Shown here: positions 47,261 to 60,160 of the stretch, piece by piece
Layout: each line of letters starts with the position of its first letter
Position numbering within the stretch: position 1 is the first letter of the stretch
Source of the DNA: Hibiscus mutabilis
Lineage: Eukaryota; Streptophyta; Magnoliopsida; Malvales; Malvaceae
Direction of reading: 5' to 3'
DNA: 64,000 bases
NCBI GenBank assembly: GCA_019671005.1
Contig: CM033726.1
Coordinates: forward strand, 24,934,440 to 24,998,439
Notes under the pieces: generated by a model
Seen by the model: only the letters and a program-made list of their open reading frames with translations
Database searches by the model: none
What the model was told of the DNA's origin: nothing
Translations under genes and position numbers: made by a program

Positions 47261-48798
47261 TATCCTTTAATTTTATGCATTTTCAATTTCTGAATTTATT
47301 TTTGCAATTCCATTAACTATTCAATTCGAGCTTTATTTAATATTTGTGTGTTTTGGCAGTTATTACAAGGAAGAAACAAAGGGTTGAATATTCTACTAGG
47401 ATACAGGAATACTGACTGGTTACACACTGGCTGGGATCTAGGTTTTTGGTTTATTCAAATGCGAAAAAACCATTCTTGCCCTTCACCATAACCTATAATT
47501 TTGCCACATGTCGCAACCCCAACCACACGCACCTTACTTTCAATTTCTCGCTAAACAAAACAATCAGCATCAAATGCTGACTTCCCTCAATCACTCTCAA
47601 AACCTTTTGCCTTCATGCTCGTCCATATCCTTCATCCCCAAGTTTCCCCTTATTAAGATACCAAAGCTAATCGACTACCAGAGCAACTTGTTTTCATTCC
47701 TGTGATAATCTCAAATTCTTCCTTCCAACTATAGTCTAGATCTTACAATGGCATAATAGAGAAACAGTCTGAGTTCTCCTTCGGCTTCCTCTTTCCAGCA
47801 GTCGTCCTCTGATTCCTTTTCAAACTTTGACTCAGACTCCTCTACAGAACTTTCGACGACCCTAAAAAACTGACTCTATTCTGCATCATTCAAAAGGTGA
47901 TACGAGTCTTTCCAAAGTCAAGACCTTCTCCCATAGGAGGAGCTGGCACGATCCTCCTGATGCACTATCCTATTTGATGGTGAGGAGTTACCATCGTACA
48001 GATGCATGGATAGGAGGCTTTCTCTAGATAGCTAGGACCAATAAATATTGACTGGATCAAGGAGTTTTACACTCATTTTGGCCAACATGGCGATAGCTGG
48101 GTTTTCGTTTAAGGAATAAGGGTGGACTTTACATTACAACTCATCTCTCGCAATTATAGTCTGAAGATAATAGAAGGACTACACACCAAGTTTGTAGCCA
48201 ACGCCACCACAGAAATGGATACTAGGGTCCTGCTTGATATTTGTATTGCAAGAACCACTTGGGAAAGAACATTATCCAATGCCAGGGTATTACGATGGCA
48301 AAACCTCACCCCCACTGCTAAATTTTAGGTGAGATTTATTAATACAAGGCTTCTACCCACAAAAAATTTAACTGTATTCTCCCGCCGACGGTTATTTCCC
48401 TACTACTCCATCCTCCAAGGTCGCCTAATTGATCCCTACGAACTCATCTATAGGGCTATCCTGGAATGAGACACATCTAGATGAAAGACTAGTGAATTAC
48501 CTTTCCCCCGACTCATTACAATATTTTGCGAAGAGGCTGGGGTGCCACAATGGAAAGAGGACAATATTCTCAAGACACCCTTCAGATTGTTGCTTTCAAA
48601 GGTTCGTGCCATCAAAAATCCACCTCCACCTACCGCCACCACTCGCCAAAGACAATGACCAGATACTGATTCTTATGCCTCCTCTCGGCCTGCTAAGAAA
48701 CAACGGTCAGCACAGGACAAAGGCAAGGGCATCATCTTTCGGGAACCATCACCCCAATAACTCTCTAGGTTAGTTTTTCTCTTTTTAGTTCATTTTTC
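47261..48798 (+). pseudogene. Post-pol region and envelope-like ORF of Athila C (3' cut)
   Basis: After an AT-rich linker (47,261-47,700), Ser-rich frames near 47,750-47,870 and fragments such as FTLILANMAIAGFSFKE (48,068-48,118) and FTLQLISRNYSLKI resemble the envelope-like ORFs of elements A and B in position and composition. Matches are weak and many stops are present. The sequence ends at 48,798, where the long LTR begins. The assignment rests mainly on position after pol. Confidence 0.5.
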
Positions 48799-49716
48799 TG
48801 TAACACCCCCATCCGGTTTAGTAGTAAATCAGCTGAGGAGCATTACGGGGAACACTAAAAACATGAATAATTTAAAACTTTTCAAGAACTCATCCCTATT
48901 CGATGAGTTGCGTGACTAACAAGGCATTTAAACTTTCATATATTATCATACAGCAAGCATATGCAATTTATTCACCCTAGATTACCAATCTTGGTTATAC
49001 ATTTGCAATTCTACATTTAAAGATGTCTACTATTTAAATAGGTGACCATGCTTAGCATTCATATATCATACTTAGACAATAACATATTCTTATGTACCCA
49101 ATCTCATTACGTGCAAGTCATGTAGATGTTTCATGTAGGTTCAACTAGTCATGCTTTTGTGTACATACATTCAACCCAATCTCAAGTAAGCATAAAATGT
49201 TTGTCATTCGTGATAAGTTACCATCTAAACCTCTTACTTAATCATACAAGCATAAGCAAATTCCTTATTCATTATAGGTTTTTACTTTGATTGGTTACTT
49301 CCAATTTTCATTCAAAGTTAACTACTACTAACCCAAGAACATGTGGCATTCAAATAGCATACAATGGCCAGCAAAATGTTCATTTAATTTCAAAGTTCCT
49401 ACATGCGCAGCTTAATATTCCATTCACAAGAAAATTAGGTCATTATATACTTCAGATTTAAGCAATCAAGCCTTCGCACATTAGAGGCCAATTTCATAAT
49501 CATATACAAGCTTTCAAAATATCAAATGCATGGCCTAGCTTAACTATATACAAATCTAGGTGCCACCAACCACTGGGAGCGTTACAAACAAGTATGGATT
49601 CATGCTTTAGCTCTTGCTTATGTCTTACTTAAGGCTCGAGAAGTCTGACTTCGGGATCAAGTAATTCACCTTGAAACACCTAACCTATGATTTGGGAAGA
49701 GAGAAAACGAGAGTGA

Positions 49717-49735
49717 TAAGTACAATATGTACTTA
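49717..49735. repeat. Perfect 8-bp-arm hairpin in long LTR 1
   Basis: TAAGTACA-ATA-TGTACTTA, followed (minus strand) by a pyrimidine-rich stretch and CATAGGTTAGG. The same hairpin is at 55,356-55,374 and 61,076-61,094 in LTRs 2 and 3. Confidence 0.8.
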
Positions 49736-50360
49736 GTGAGGTAGTACTAGTTGTAACCAATTATTATATCATGTCTCCATTAATCAAGTAACCCTATTAA
49801 GGTTTATAGCATTCCAAGTCAAGCAAAAATCATAAACTCATGAATCATCATACTTTTGGCAATCAAATATCAAGGCTATATGTTAAGAATCCATTTTGTC
49901 AAGCAAATCAAGAAGCATGGTAAGCTTATCGAGTAATTATCAAGTAAACTTTTTCTAGTATCATTCTAATAGCAAGATAGCATGACAAGCAAAATCATAG
50001 ATCACAATTCAATCTTCAATCATTTCAAGTCAATCAATAACATGTTTAGGCAAATCACAACATTTCCAAGTCAAGTAAGATAGTAACAATTTATTTCAAC
50101 CTTATTATTCAAAATATGTCCACAATTTATACACATTGATTCAAGTGAGAGTATAAGTTCATTTCGAGTAGCATTTCATGTGACAAGTTTATCAAGTGTA
50201 CAAGTATACATTTTACATATCATGTAAACCTTAATTATTGTTTGTTTACTTTCTTTAATTTAAGCCTTATTACTTAGCTGTCCATTATACATGTTTATAC
50301 ATTCTTGTATTGCAAAAACAGTTCATGATGACCTCTAATTTATTCAAATTTGTCCATATT

Positions 50361-50560
50361 TTCATGTACAAGGTGTACATGGCAGCAACACTCAACCAAA
50401 ACATGTTAATCACATAAAACAAACTATATTTTCATGTACAAGGTGTACATGGCAGCAACACTCAAGCAATACATGTTAATCATATAAAACAGTCCATATT
50501 TTCATGTACAAGGTGTACATGGCAGCAACACTCATGTATACATAATTAGCATACACAAAG
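50361..50560. repeat. 70-bp minisatellite in long LTR 1, three units
   Basis: TTCATGTACAAGGTGTACAT starts at 50,361, 50,431 and 50,501, a 70-bp period. The unit contains a GTACAAGGTGTAC near-palindrome. LTR 2 has the same three-unit array near 56,000-56,160 and LTR 3 near 61,718-61,880. Confidence 0.9.
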
Positions 50561-50844
50561 CAGTCCAATTCGAGCATTAATCATCTTATTTCGAGTAGCA
50601 ACGCATGTATACATAATTAACATACACAAAACAGTCCAATTCGAGCATTAATCATGTTATTCCGAGCAGCAACACATGTATACATAATTAACATATTCAA
50701 AACAGTCCAATTCAAGCATTAATCATGTTATTCCGAGTAGCAACGCATGTATACAAAATTAGCATACACTAAACAGTCCAATTCGAGCATTAATCATGTT
50801 ATTTCGAGCAGCAACGCATGTATACATAATTAACACACACAAAA
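50561..50844. repeat. 71-bp minisatellite in long LTR 1, four units
   Basis: CAGTCCAATTCGAGCATTAA starts at 50,561, 50,632, 50,703 and 50,774. The unit ends in ACACAAAACAGTCC, the word shared with the minisatellite of the 20,814 solo LTR. The array is flanked on both sides by the 70-bp-type sequence. Confidence 0.92.
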
Positions 50845-51109
50845 CAGTCTATATTTTCATTTTCAAGATGTACATGGCAGCAACATTTATTAATTCAAGT
50901 AAGATCAGATCTTTTCAAGTAACAATCATGTAACGTAATTAACATACAACAAAATATGTCCAATAATTTTTATTGTCAAGATGTTCAACAAACCAAATCA
51001 AGTATTTATTAGCTCAAGTAAGACCATAAGCCATTCTAGGTAGCAAATCATACAATACAAGGTCATGTAACAATTATCATTTCAAAGTTCCATGTCAAGA
51101 ATCAAGCAT

Positions 51110-51440
51110 TACATGTCAAGAAATCAAGTATTTCAGGATTCATGTAAAGTGATTCAAGTGTTCAAGATTTCTTGTTAAGTCATTTAAGTATTTCAAGATA
51201 TAATTCAAGTATTCAATATTTTCTTTTGAATTTCTATATTTCAAGGATTCATGTCAAGTGATTCAAGTGTTCAAGATTTCTTGTCAAGTCATTTAAGTAT
51301 TTCAAGTTATAATTCAAGTATTCAAGATTTTCTTTTGAATTTCTTTATTTCAAGGATTAATGTTAAGTGATTCAAGTGTTCAAGATTTCTTGTCAAGTCA
51401 TTTAAGTATTTCAAGATATAGTTCAAGTATTCAAGATTTT
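51110..51440. repeat. 112-bp repeat in long LTR 1, about three units
   Basis: The phrase GATTCAAGTGTTCAAGATTT followed by CTTGTCAAGTCATTTAAG recurs three times at roughly 112-bp spacing. LTR 2 has about three copies (56,770-57,080), LTR 3 has one (62,670-62,740). Confidence 0.8.
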
Positions 51441-51555
51441 CTTATTCAATTTCTCAATAAGGTTCATATCTTTTTAACATGTTTGCCATGGATCACAATT
51501 GGTCATGAATAACATTGGTTCGTGTTTGACCATAAAGGTCCAAGAGATATTTATC

Positions 51556-51725
51556 TCAAAGCACATAGCAATGGCTAATATCGGAAACATGTCAATCCTA
51601 TACTTCTCACTATCTAAACAATTGTCGCCACCCATACAACTCCCCCGTTACCTCTAACTGTCGCCAATAACATATTACATGTAATGGGGCGTACCCTTGA
51701 GCCGTGGCTCATGGACCGTAGTCCC
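51556..51725. repeat. Conserved GTCGCCA block in long LTR 1
   Basis: Same order of words as in the 20,814 solo LTR: CAAAGCACATAGCAATGG, TTGTCGCCA, CTGTCGCCAATA, TCATGGACCGTAGTCCC. Confidence 0.8.
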
Positions 51726-51924
51726 AAGTATACCATGCATCATACCATTGTATCTAAGGACTTCCATTGGAGGCAATTTAAGTCTTTTCAATCTTTAAGC
51801 TTTTATTAGAGAGGTATTCTTATACTTTAAAGCTTGTTGTTGTTCTTATGTTTTATGCTTTCATGTTCAAGTCGAGACAATTCATATTCGAGAATTACAT
51901 TCAAGCAAGTTATAGCAATATCAT

Positions 51925-52080
51925 GCTTAGCCCTTAGGCTAGTTGAGCTTAGCTCTTAAATTTCATTTCACGTTTTAGTGTTTCATGTTCAAGGCAATAC
52001 ATTTCATGTTCAAGGATTATATTTAAGCAAGTATTTCAAGATCGATCTTAGCCCTTAGGCTAGTTGAGCCTTAGCTCTTC
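51925..52080. repeat. 115-bp direct duplication in long LTR 1
   Basis: CTTAGCCCTTAGGCTAGTTG occurs at about 51,928 and 52,042. LTR 2 also has two copies (57,579; 57,701 with one change), while LTR 3 has only one (63,238), consistent with loss of one unit there. Confidence 0.85.
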
Positions 52081-52244
52081 ATTTCACAAGTTTACTTGTT
52101 ACTCATGTAAGCTATTCGAATTATATGCCATTTTGAGGCATCTAGTCATGTCTTTATATTCATGGTTTATATCACTTTTACAAGTATTTATAACATAAGA
52201 GCAATTCTAAGCAAGAAATTTGAATGAATACATCCAAGACACGG

Positions 52245-52355
52245 AATCAAGAATTTCAAATAGGTCACGTTTCAAGTACAAGGATTCAAGCATTTCAATT
52301 AGATCATATTTCAAGTACAAGGATCCAAGCATTTCATTTAGATCACATTTCAAGC
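52245..52355. repeat. 39-bp repeat in long LTR 1
   Basis: CAAGTACAAGGATTCAAGCA followed by TTTCAATTAGATCATATTT repeats with a 39-bp period. LTR 1 has about 2.6 units; LTR 2 (57,900-58,045) and LTR 3 (63,445-63,600) have about 3.6. Confidence 0.8.
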
Positions 52356-54198
52356 ACCTCAAGTGACAAGCTTTTCAAATAACAAGCATTTCAAGTAGTA
52401 GGCATTCAATTAAGTCAATCCAAGGCATGGATTCGTACATTTTTTTCATTTTTCTTTCTACTTAATTTATCAATTTTCATGATATCACTTAAACAAAATT
52501 TTGATTTAGTTCCATCTTCCCTTTTTACTCATATTCAAGTTAAATTAAGTTCATTATCATGGCATATCAATAACAAGAATATAGTCATGCATATTTGGTT
52601 AGGACCTAAGTCCTAACCCTATTGTAAACTACACTCACAATACTCCAAGCTTAGCTAGTCTTGGATCCAGACTCCTTTGTTTCTAGCTTTCGGATGCTCC
52701 TCCTTAGACTCTTCTCCAATGTTCCCTTCTCATTCTAACATTTCATACAAGTGAATCATGGTCAAGACAAGCACATTCATTTATTCAAAACAAGGCAACA
52801 ATACACAATTCATTCAACATTCATTTCAAAACATCATGGTTGCTGCTGCCTGCCTGGCAGTTTGTGCATTACTTACTAAAGCATGCATAACTTTCATTCC
52901 GTACGTCAGAATTTTAGTTGGTTTACACTGTTGTAAATCTAACTTTATTTTCCTTCTAATCATATAAGCCTTGTATTTTAATTATTTACCAACTAATACA
53001 TTTTTTACTTAAAGATAGGGTCATTACAACACTGGACAGCTTGCAATGTCCTTAGTGTTTCATTTCTACAATTCATTCTACAATCCCAAATTCAATTCCG
53101 TTTTCTCATAATGAATTTAGACATATTAAGGTACTATCCATTAAATTTTCAGCCTTAAATTCCATTTGTACAATTTATAGAGAGTTTTCAAAGTTGCTGC
53201 CCAGAACAGAGCATTTTGAGCAGATTACACTAGCTTAGGTTTCTAACTTCTTTAATCACTTAGATAACACTTCTAAGATGCCAATTCAACTTATATACAT
53301 ATTCTTACATGTCTGGGTCAGTTCTATTCACCTACCAATGTGCTCAAAACAGGGCATTTTACAAAATCAAGAATGTTTACACAATCATATCTAGCAATGT
53401 GATCAAATCAGATGCATTCCTTGTTACATTCAATCATACAAATTTAGCACCTAAATTTCCAGCAAATTTCCAGCATGAACATTCAAGTTTCCAGCAAAAT
53501 GAATATTTCTTTCTTAGCAATCTTATCACAACACTCAAAATTTCAAGGAATCTTAGAACTTTCATCACAATAACATACATATCTCCCATCCTAATCAAAT
53601 TAGGCAGCAACAACATCAAAATATAAGATTCAAACATGGAATTCAAGTAAGAAATCAAGCATTATACCTTTCTCCTAATGTTAACTGGTTGGATGATTGC
53701 AATATCACTTTAATTCTAAACTTATCTCTTCATTTTCAATGGAGCAAAGTTTTCTCTCCCTCTCACTCTAGCTTTTGGTTATGGCAGCAAGAATAAATAA
53801 GAAGATTCATTTTTTTGTTTTCTCTTTCATTCAACAATATGGCCAGCCAACACCCTTCACCATGCCATGTGTGTATTAAACTTGACACATGTATTCCATT
53901 ATAGAATAATGGTCTAATTACCATGCAATTTCTTTGTTGAATTCTTGTTTCAACTTGATCCTTTTAATTGGCACTCTAACTTGTTGGCTATAACATTTTA
54001 GTCCTTTAGACATTAGCTATCTTTTCCTTCCTTTTATTTCAATTTGATCCTAGACTTAATTAGTCTAATAAGGGCAATTCTATGACTATTTAACTAGTAC
54101 CAATTTGTAGTATACTCCTAAGCCCATTTTTGGGATATTACAATTTGAATTACATCAAATTAGTGTCAAAGTTCTAAGCTGCACTTTGGGGTATTGCA

Positions 54199-54438
54199 AT
54201 TCCCCCCCTTAAAAGAAATTTTCCCTCGAATTTCTTCGATGATGACGGATTGTCTTATCAAGTTCAGAATATTTTTTACATACTCTGAATTTTTCAAACA
54301 AAGAAAACATGTATTGGTTACAAGCTACCAATAAGAACAAGAACTCGAACTCCTAGGTGGCACACTAGACTTATGACAATGCAGTGGGTCCATGTTTAGT
54401 CCGCGAATCATCTAAACCATGCTCTAATACCAAATAAA
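54199..54438 (-). other. Mini internal region 1 (240 bp): primer site to polypurine tract
   Basis: On the minus strand it starts 6 nt after LTR 2 with TGGTATTAGAGC (54,432-54,421), an 11/12 match to the iMet primer site. It ends in AAGGGGGGGAAT (54,210-54,199), directly adjacent to the LTR 1 start. Between lie only about 200 nt, including AATTCGAGGG-AAATTTCTTTT before the tract, the usual 3' end of Tekay/Del-type pol regions. There is no gag or pol. Confidence 0.88.
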
Positions 54439-57400
54439 TGTAACACCCCCACCCGGTTTAGCAGTAAATCAGCTAGGGAGCGTTATGGGGAACACTGAAA
54501 ACATGAATAATTTAAAACTTTTCAAGAACTCATCCCTATTAGATGAGTTGAGTGACTAACAAGGCATTTAAACATTCATATATTATAATACAGCAAGCAT
54601 ATGCATCTTATTCACCCTAGATTACCAATCTTGGTTATACATTTGCAATTCTACATTTAAAGATGTCTACTATTTAAACAGGTGACCATGCTTAGCATTC
54701 ATTTATCATACTTAGACAAGAACATATTCTTATGTACCCAATCTCATTACGAGCAAGTCATGTAAATGTTTCATGTAGGTTCAACTAGTCATGCTTATGT
54801 GTACATACATTCAACCCAATCTCAAGCAAGCATAACATGTTTATTATTCGTGATAAGTTACCATCTAGACCTCATATTTAATCATTTAAGCATAAGAAAA
54901 TTCCTTATTCATTATAGGTATTTACTTTGATTTGTTACTTCAAATTTTCATTCAAAGTTAACTACTATTTACCCAAGAACATGTGACATTCGAATAAAAT
55001 ACAATGGCCAGGAAGTGTTCATTTAATCTCAAAGTTCCTACATGCGTAGCTTACTATTCCATTCACAAGAAAATTAGGTCATTACATACTTCAGATTTAA
55101 GCAATCAAGCCTTCGCACATTAGAGGCCAATTTCATAATCATATACAAGCTTTCAAAATATCAAATGCATGGCCTATCTTAACTATATACAAATCTAGGT
55201 GCCACCAACCACTAAGAGCGTTACAAACAAGTACGGATTCATGCTTTAGCTCTTGCTTATGTTTTACTTCAGGCTCGAGAAGTCTAACTTCGGGATCAAG
55301 TAATTCACCTTGAAGCACATAACCTATAATTTGGGAAGAGAGAAAATGAGAGTGATAAGTACAATATGTACTTAGTGAGGTAGTACTAGTTCTAACCAAT
55401 TATTAATAATGTCTCCATTAATCAAGTATCCCTATTAACGTTTATAGCATTCCAAGTCAAGAAAAAATCATAAACTCATGTATCATCATACTTATGGCAA
55501 TCAAATATCAAGGCAGGCATATGTTAAGAATCCATTTTGTCAAGCAAATCAAGCAGCATGGTAAGCTTATCGAGTAATTATCAAGTAAACATTTTCTAGT
55601 ATCATTCTAATAGCAAGATAACATGACAAACAAAATCATATATCACAATTCAATCTTCAATCATTTCAAGTCAATCGATAACATGTTTAGGTAAATCACA
55701 ACATTTCCAAGTCAAGTAAGATAGTCAAAATTTATTTCAAGCTTATTATTCAAAATATGTTCACAATTTATACACATTGATTCAAGTGAGAGCATACGTT
55801 CATTTCGAGTAGCATTTCATGTGACAAGTTTATCAAGTGTACAAGTATACATTTTAAATAGCATGTAAGCCTTAATTACTGCTTGTTTACTTTCTGTAAT
55901 TTAAGCCTTATTACTTAGCTGTCCATTATACATGTTTATACATTCTTGTATTGCAAAACCGTTTATGATGACCTATAATTTATTCAAATTTGTCCATATT
56001 TTCATGTACAAGGTGTACATGGCAGCAACACTCAAGCAATACACGTTAATCACATAAAATAGTCTATATTTTCAGGTACAAGGTGTACATGGCAGCAACA
56101 CTCAAGCAATGCATGTTAATCACAAAAAACAGTCCATATTTTCATGTACAAGGTGTACATGGAAGCAACACTCATGTATACATAATTAGCATACACAAAG
56201 CAGTCCAATTCGAGCATTAATCATGTTATTCCAAGCAGCAACGCATGTATACATAATTAACAAACACAAAATAGTCCAATTTGAGCATTAATCATGTTAT
56301 TCCGAGCAACAACGCATGTATACATAATCAACATACACAAAACAGTCCAATTCGAGCATTAATCATGTTATTCCGAGTAGCAATGCATGTATACAAAATT
56401 AACATACACAAAACAGTCCAATTCGAGCATTAATCATGTTATTTCAAGCAGCAACGCATGTATACATAATTAACATACACAAAACATTCTATATTTTCAT
56501 TTACAAGATGTACATGGCAGCAACATTTATTAATTCAAGTAAGATCGAGATCTTTTCAAGTAACAATCATGTAACAAGAAGTTCGAGTATACAAGTCAAG
56601 TAATATGTTCAAGTAATCAAGTTTGCATGTCAAGCAATTCAAGCAAACCAAATCAAGTAGATATTTTCATTTAGAAGATAAACCATTGGTAGGAAATCAT
56701 TTATTAAGGTTCAAGTATTAGATTTCAAGAGTTTCATTTCAAGAATCAACAATCACTTGTCAAGAAATTCAAGTATTTCAAGATTCATGTAATATGATTC
56801 AAGTGTTCAAGATTTCTTGTCAAGTCGCAAGTATTTCAAGATATAATCAAGTAATCATTATTTTCTTTTGAGATCTCTTTATTTCAAGTATTCAAATCAT
56901 GATTCAAGTGTTCAAAGATTTCTTGTCAAGTCATTTAAGTATTTCAAGATATAATTCAAGTATTCAAGATTTTCTTTTGAATTTCTTTATTTCAAGGATT
57001 CATGTCAAGTGATTCAAGTGTTCAAGATTTCTTGTCAAGTCATTTAAGTATTTCAAGATATAGTTCAAGTATTCAATATTTTCTTTTGAATTTCTTATTC
57101 AATTTCTCAATAAGGTTAATATCTTTTTAACATGTATGCCTTGGATCACAATTGGTCATGCATAACATTGGTTTGTGTTTGACCATAAAGGTCCATGAGA
57201 TATTTATCTCAAAGCACATAGCAATGGCTAATATTTGAAACATGTCAATCATATACTTCTCACTATCCAACCAACTGTCGCCACCCGTACAACTCCCTCG
57301 TTACCTCCAACTGTCGCCAATAAAATATTACATGTAATGGGGCGTACCCCTGAGCCGTAGCTCATGGACCATAGTCCCAAGTATATCATGCATCATACCA

Positions 57401-59914
57401 TTGTATCCAAGGACTTCCGTTGTAGACAATTTAAGTCTTTTCAATCTTTAAGCTTTTATTAGAGAGGTATTCTTATACTTTAAAGTTTGTTGTTGTTCTT
57501 ATGTTTTACGCTTTCATGATCAAGTCGAGACAATTCATATTCGAGAATTACATTCAAGCAAGTTATAGCAATATCATGCTTAGCCCTTAGGCTAGTTGAA
57601 CTTAGCTCTTAAATTTTGTTTCACGTTTTCGTGTGTTTCATGTTCAAGGCAATACATTTCATGTTCAAGGATTATATTTAAGCAAGTATTTCAAGATCGA
57701 GCTTAGCCCTTTGGCTAGTTGAGCCTTAGCTCTTCATTTCACAAGTTTACTTGTTACTCATGTAAGTTATTCGAATTATATGCCATTTTTAGGCATCTAG
57801 TCATGTCTTTATATTCATGGTTTATATCACTTTTACAAGTATTTATATCATAAGAGCAATTCTAAGCAAGAAACTCGAATGAATACATCCAAGACACGGA
57901 ATCAAGCATTTCAAATAGGTCACGTTTCAAGTACAAGGATTTAAGCATTTCAATTAGATCATATTTCAAGTACAAGGATCCAAGCATTTCAATTAGATCA
58001 CATTTCAAGTACAAGAATTCAAGCATTACAATTAGATCACATTTTAAGCACCTCAAGTGACAAGCTTTTCAAATAGCAAGCATTTCAAGTATTAGGCATT
58101 CAATTAAGTCAATCCAAGGCATGGATTCGTACATTTGTTTTCACTTTTCTTTCTACTTAATTTATCAATTTTCATGATATCACTTAAACACAATTTTGAT
58201 TTAGTTTCATCTTCCCTTTTTACTCATATTCAAGTTAAATTAAGTTCATTATCATGGCATATCAATAACAAGAATATAGTCATGCATATTTGGTTAGGAC
58301 CTAAGTCTTAACCCTATTGTAAACTACACTCACAATACTCCAAGCTTAGCTAGTCTTGGATCCAGACTCCTTTGTTTCTAGCTTTCGAATGCTCCTCCTT
58401 ATAACTTTCTTCCTCCACAATGTTCCCTCCTTGCATTCTAACATTTCATACAAGTGAATCAAGATCAAGACAACTACATTCATTTATTCAAAACAAGGCA
58501 ACAATACGTAATTCATTCATTCCAAAACATACATTTCAAAACATCAAGGTTACTGCTGCTGCCTGCCTGGCAGCATGTGCATTGTTTACTAAAACATGCA
58601 TAACTTTCATTCCGTACGTCGGAATTTCAATTGGTTTACACTGTTGTAAAGCTAACTTAATTATCCTTTCTAATCATATAGGCCTTGCATTTTAATTCTT
58701 TCCCAATTAATACAGTTTTTAGTTTAAAGATAGGGCAATTTACAACATTGGACAACACTGTCTTAGTGTTTCATTTCTACAATTCATTATACAATCCCAA
58801 ATTCAGTTCTGTTTTCTCATAATGAATTTAGACATATTAAGACATTATCCATAAAATTTTCAGCCTTAAATTCCATTTGTACAATTTATAGAGATTTTTC
58901 AAAGTTGTTGCCCAGAACAGAGCATTCTGGGCAGATTACACTAGCTTATGTTTCTAACTTCTTTAATCACTTAGATAACACTTCGAAGATGCCAATTCAA
59001 CTTATATACATATTCCTACATGTCTAGGTCAGTTCTATTCACCTACCAATGTGCTCAAAACAGGGCATTTTACAAAATCAAGCATGTTTACACAATCTTA
59101 TCTAGCAATGTGATCAAATCAGATTCATTCCTTGTTACATTCAATCATACAAATTTAGCACCTAAATTTCCAGCAAATTTCTAGCATGAATATTCAAGCT
59201 TTCAGCAAAATACACATTTCTTTCTTAGCAATGTGATCACAACATTCAAAATTTCAAGGAATCTTAGAACTTTCATCACAATAACATACATTTCTCTCAT
59301 CCTAATCAAATTAGGAAGCAACAACATCAAAATATAAGATTCAAACATGGAATTCAAGTAAGAAATCATGCATTATACCTTTCTCCTAATGTTAACCGAT
59401 TGGATGATTGCAATATCACTTTAATTCTAAACTCATCTCTTCATTTTCCATGGAAGATCAAAGTTTTCTCTCCCTCTCACTCCAGCTCTCGGTTATGGCA
59501 GCAAGAATAAATAAGAAGATTCATTTTTTTTGTTTTCTCTTTCATTCAACAATATGGCCAGCCAACACCCTTCTCCATGCCATGTGTGTATTAAACTTGA
59601 CACATGTATTCCATTATAGAATAATGGTCTAATTACCATGCAATTTCTTTTCTTAATTCTTGTTTCAACTCGATCTTTTTAATTTGGCACTCTAACTTGT
59701 TGGCTATAATATTTTAGTCCTTTAGACATTAGCTATCTTTTACTTCCTTTTATTTCAATTTGATCCTAGACTTAATTAGTCTAATAAGGGTAATTCTATA
59801 ACTATTTAACTAGTACGAATTTGTAGTATACTCCTAAGCCCATTTTTGGGATATTACAATTTGAATTACATCAAATTAATGTCAAAGTTCTAGGCTGCAC
59901 TTTGGGGTATTACA
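54439..59914 (-). mobile_element. Long LTR 2 (5.48 kb) of the array
   Basis: Ends TGTAACACCCCCACCCGG (54,439) and CACTTTGGGGTATTACA (59,914). By eye it is more than 90 percent identical to LTR 1 over its first 170 bp. It contains the hairpin (55,356-55,374), 70-bp array (about 56,000-56,160), 71-bp array with four units (56,201-56,484), 112-bp repeats, GTCGCCA block (57,210-57,378) and 39-bp repeats. No coding seen. Confidence 0.92.
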
Positions 59915-60160
59915 ATTCCTCTCCCCTTAAAAGAAATTCGCCCTCGAATTTCTTCGATGATGACAGACTGTCGTTATCAAGTTCAGAATATTTTTTACAT
60001 ACTCTGAATTTTTTAAACAAAGAAAACAACATGTATTGGTTACAAGCTACCAATACGGAAAAGAACTCAAACTCCTAGGTGGCACTCTAGACTTATGACA
60101 ATGTAGTGAGTCCATGTTTAGTCCGAGAATCGACTAAACCATGATCTGATACCAAATAAA
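59915..60160 (-). other. Mini internal region 2 (246 bp): primer site to polypurine tract
   Basis: On the minus strand it starts 6 nt after LTR 3 with TGGTATCAGATC (60,154-60,143), 11/12 to the iMet site, and ends in AAGGGGAGAGGAAT (59,928-59,915) next to LTR 2. It has the same layout and nearly the same sequence as mini internal region 1, so both come from one ancestral arrangement rather than two independent deletions. Confidence 0.88.

Larger units (their letters stand above)
36838..48798 (+). mobile_element. Athila-type Ty3/gypsy element C (nested, 3' cut)
   Basis: Plus-strand order: LTR, tRNA-Asp-type primer site, gag, protease, RT, RNase H, integrase, envelope-like ORF. A solo LTR (42,726-46,226) splits the integrase. 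The 3' end is lost at 48,798 where the long-LTR array starts. RT is the least damaged domain. Confidence 0.85.
48799..54198 (-). mobile_element. Long LTR 1 (5.40 kb) of a tandem LTR array
   Basis: Plus-strand ends are TGTAACACCCCCATCCGG and CACTTTGGGGTATTGCA. It is bounded on the right by a polypurine tract. No coding frame with a family motif was found; short ORFs are not conserved in frame among the three LTRs. It contains 70- and 71-bp minisatellites, a 112-bp repeat, a 115-bp duplication and 39-bp repeats. It inserted into Athila C at 48,798. Confidence 0.9.

Noticed and set aside
50341..50850. CRISPR-like array (repeated units of constant length)
   Set aside because: Units repeat end to end with no unique spacers, and the genome is a plant; it is a minisatellite within an LTR.
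52758..52967. ORF with Ala/Cys-rich hydrophobic stretch (AAACLAVCALLTKACITF), also seen in the second long LTR at 58,420-58,695
   Set aside because: The ORF is on the strand opposite to the LTR transcript, its start is not conserved between copies, and the similarity is explained by LTR homology.
54120..54198. Earlier TTTTTGGGATATTACA (54,127-54,142) as the LTR end
   Set aside because: The polypurine tract adjoins the later end at 54,198, and the same choice holds in LTR 2 (59,914).
57862..58056. Minus-strand ORF with a repeated 13-residue unit (LYLKCDLIEMLGS), also at 63,404-63,598
   Set aside because: It is the translation of the 39-bp tandem repeat, which is open in this frame only because 39 is divisible by three. 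The first LTR lacks an equivalent ORF.
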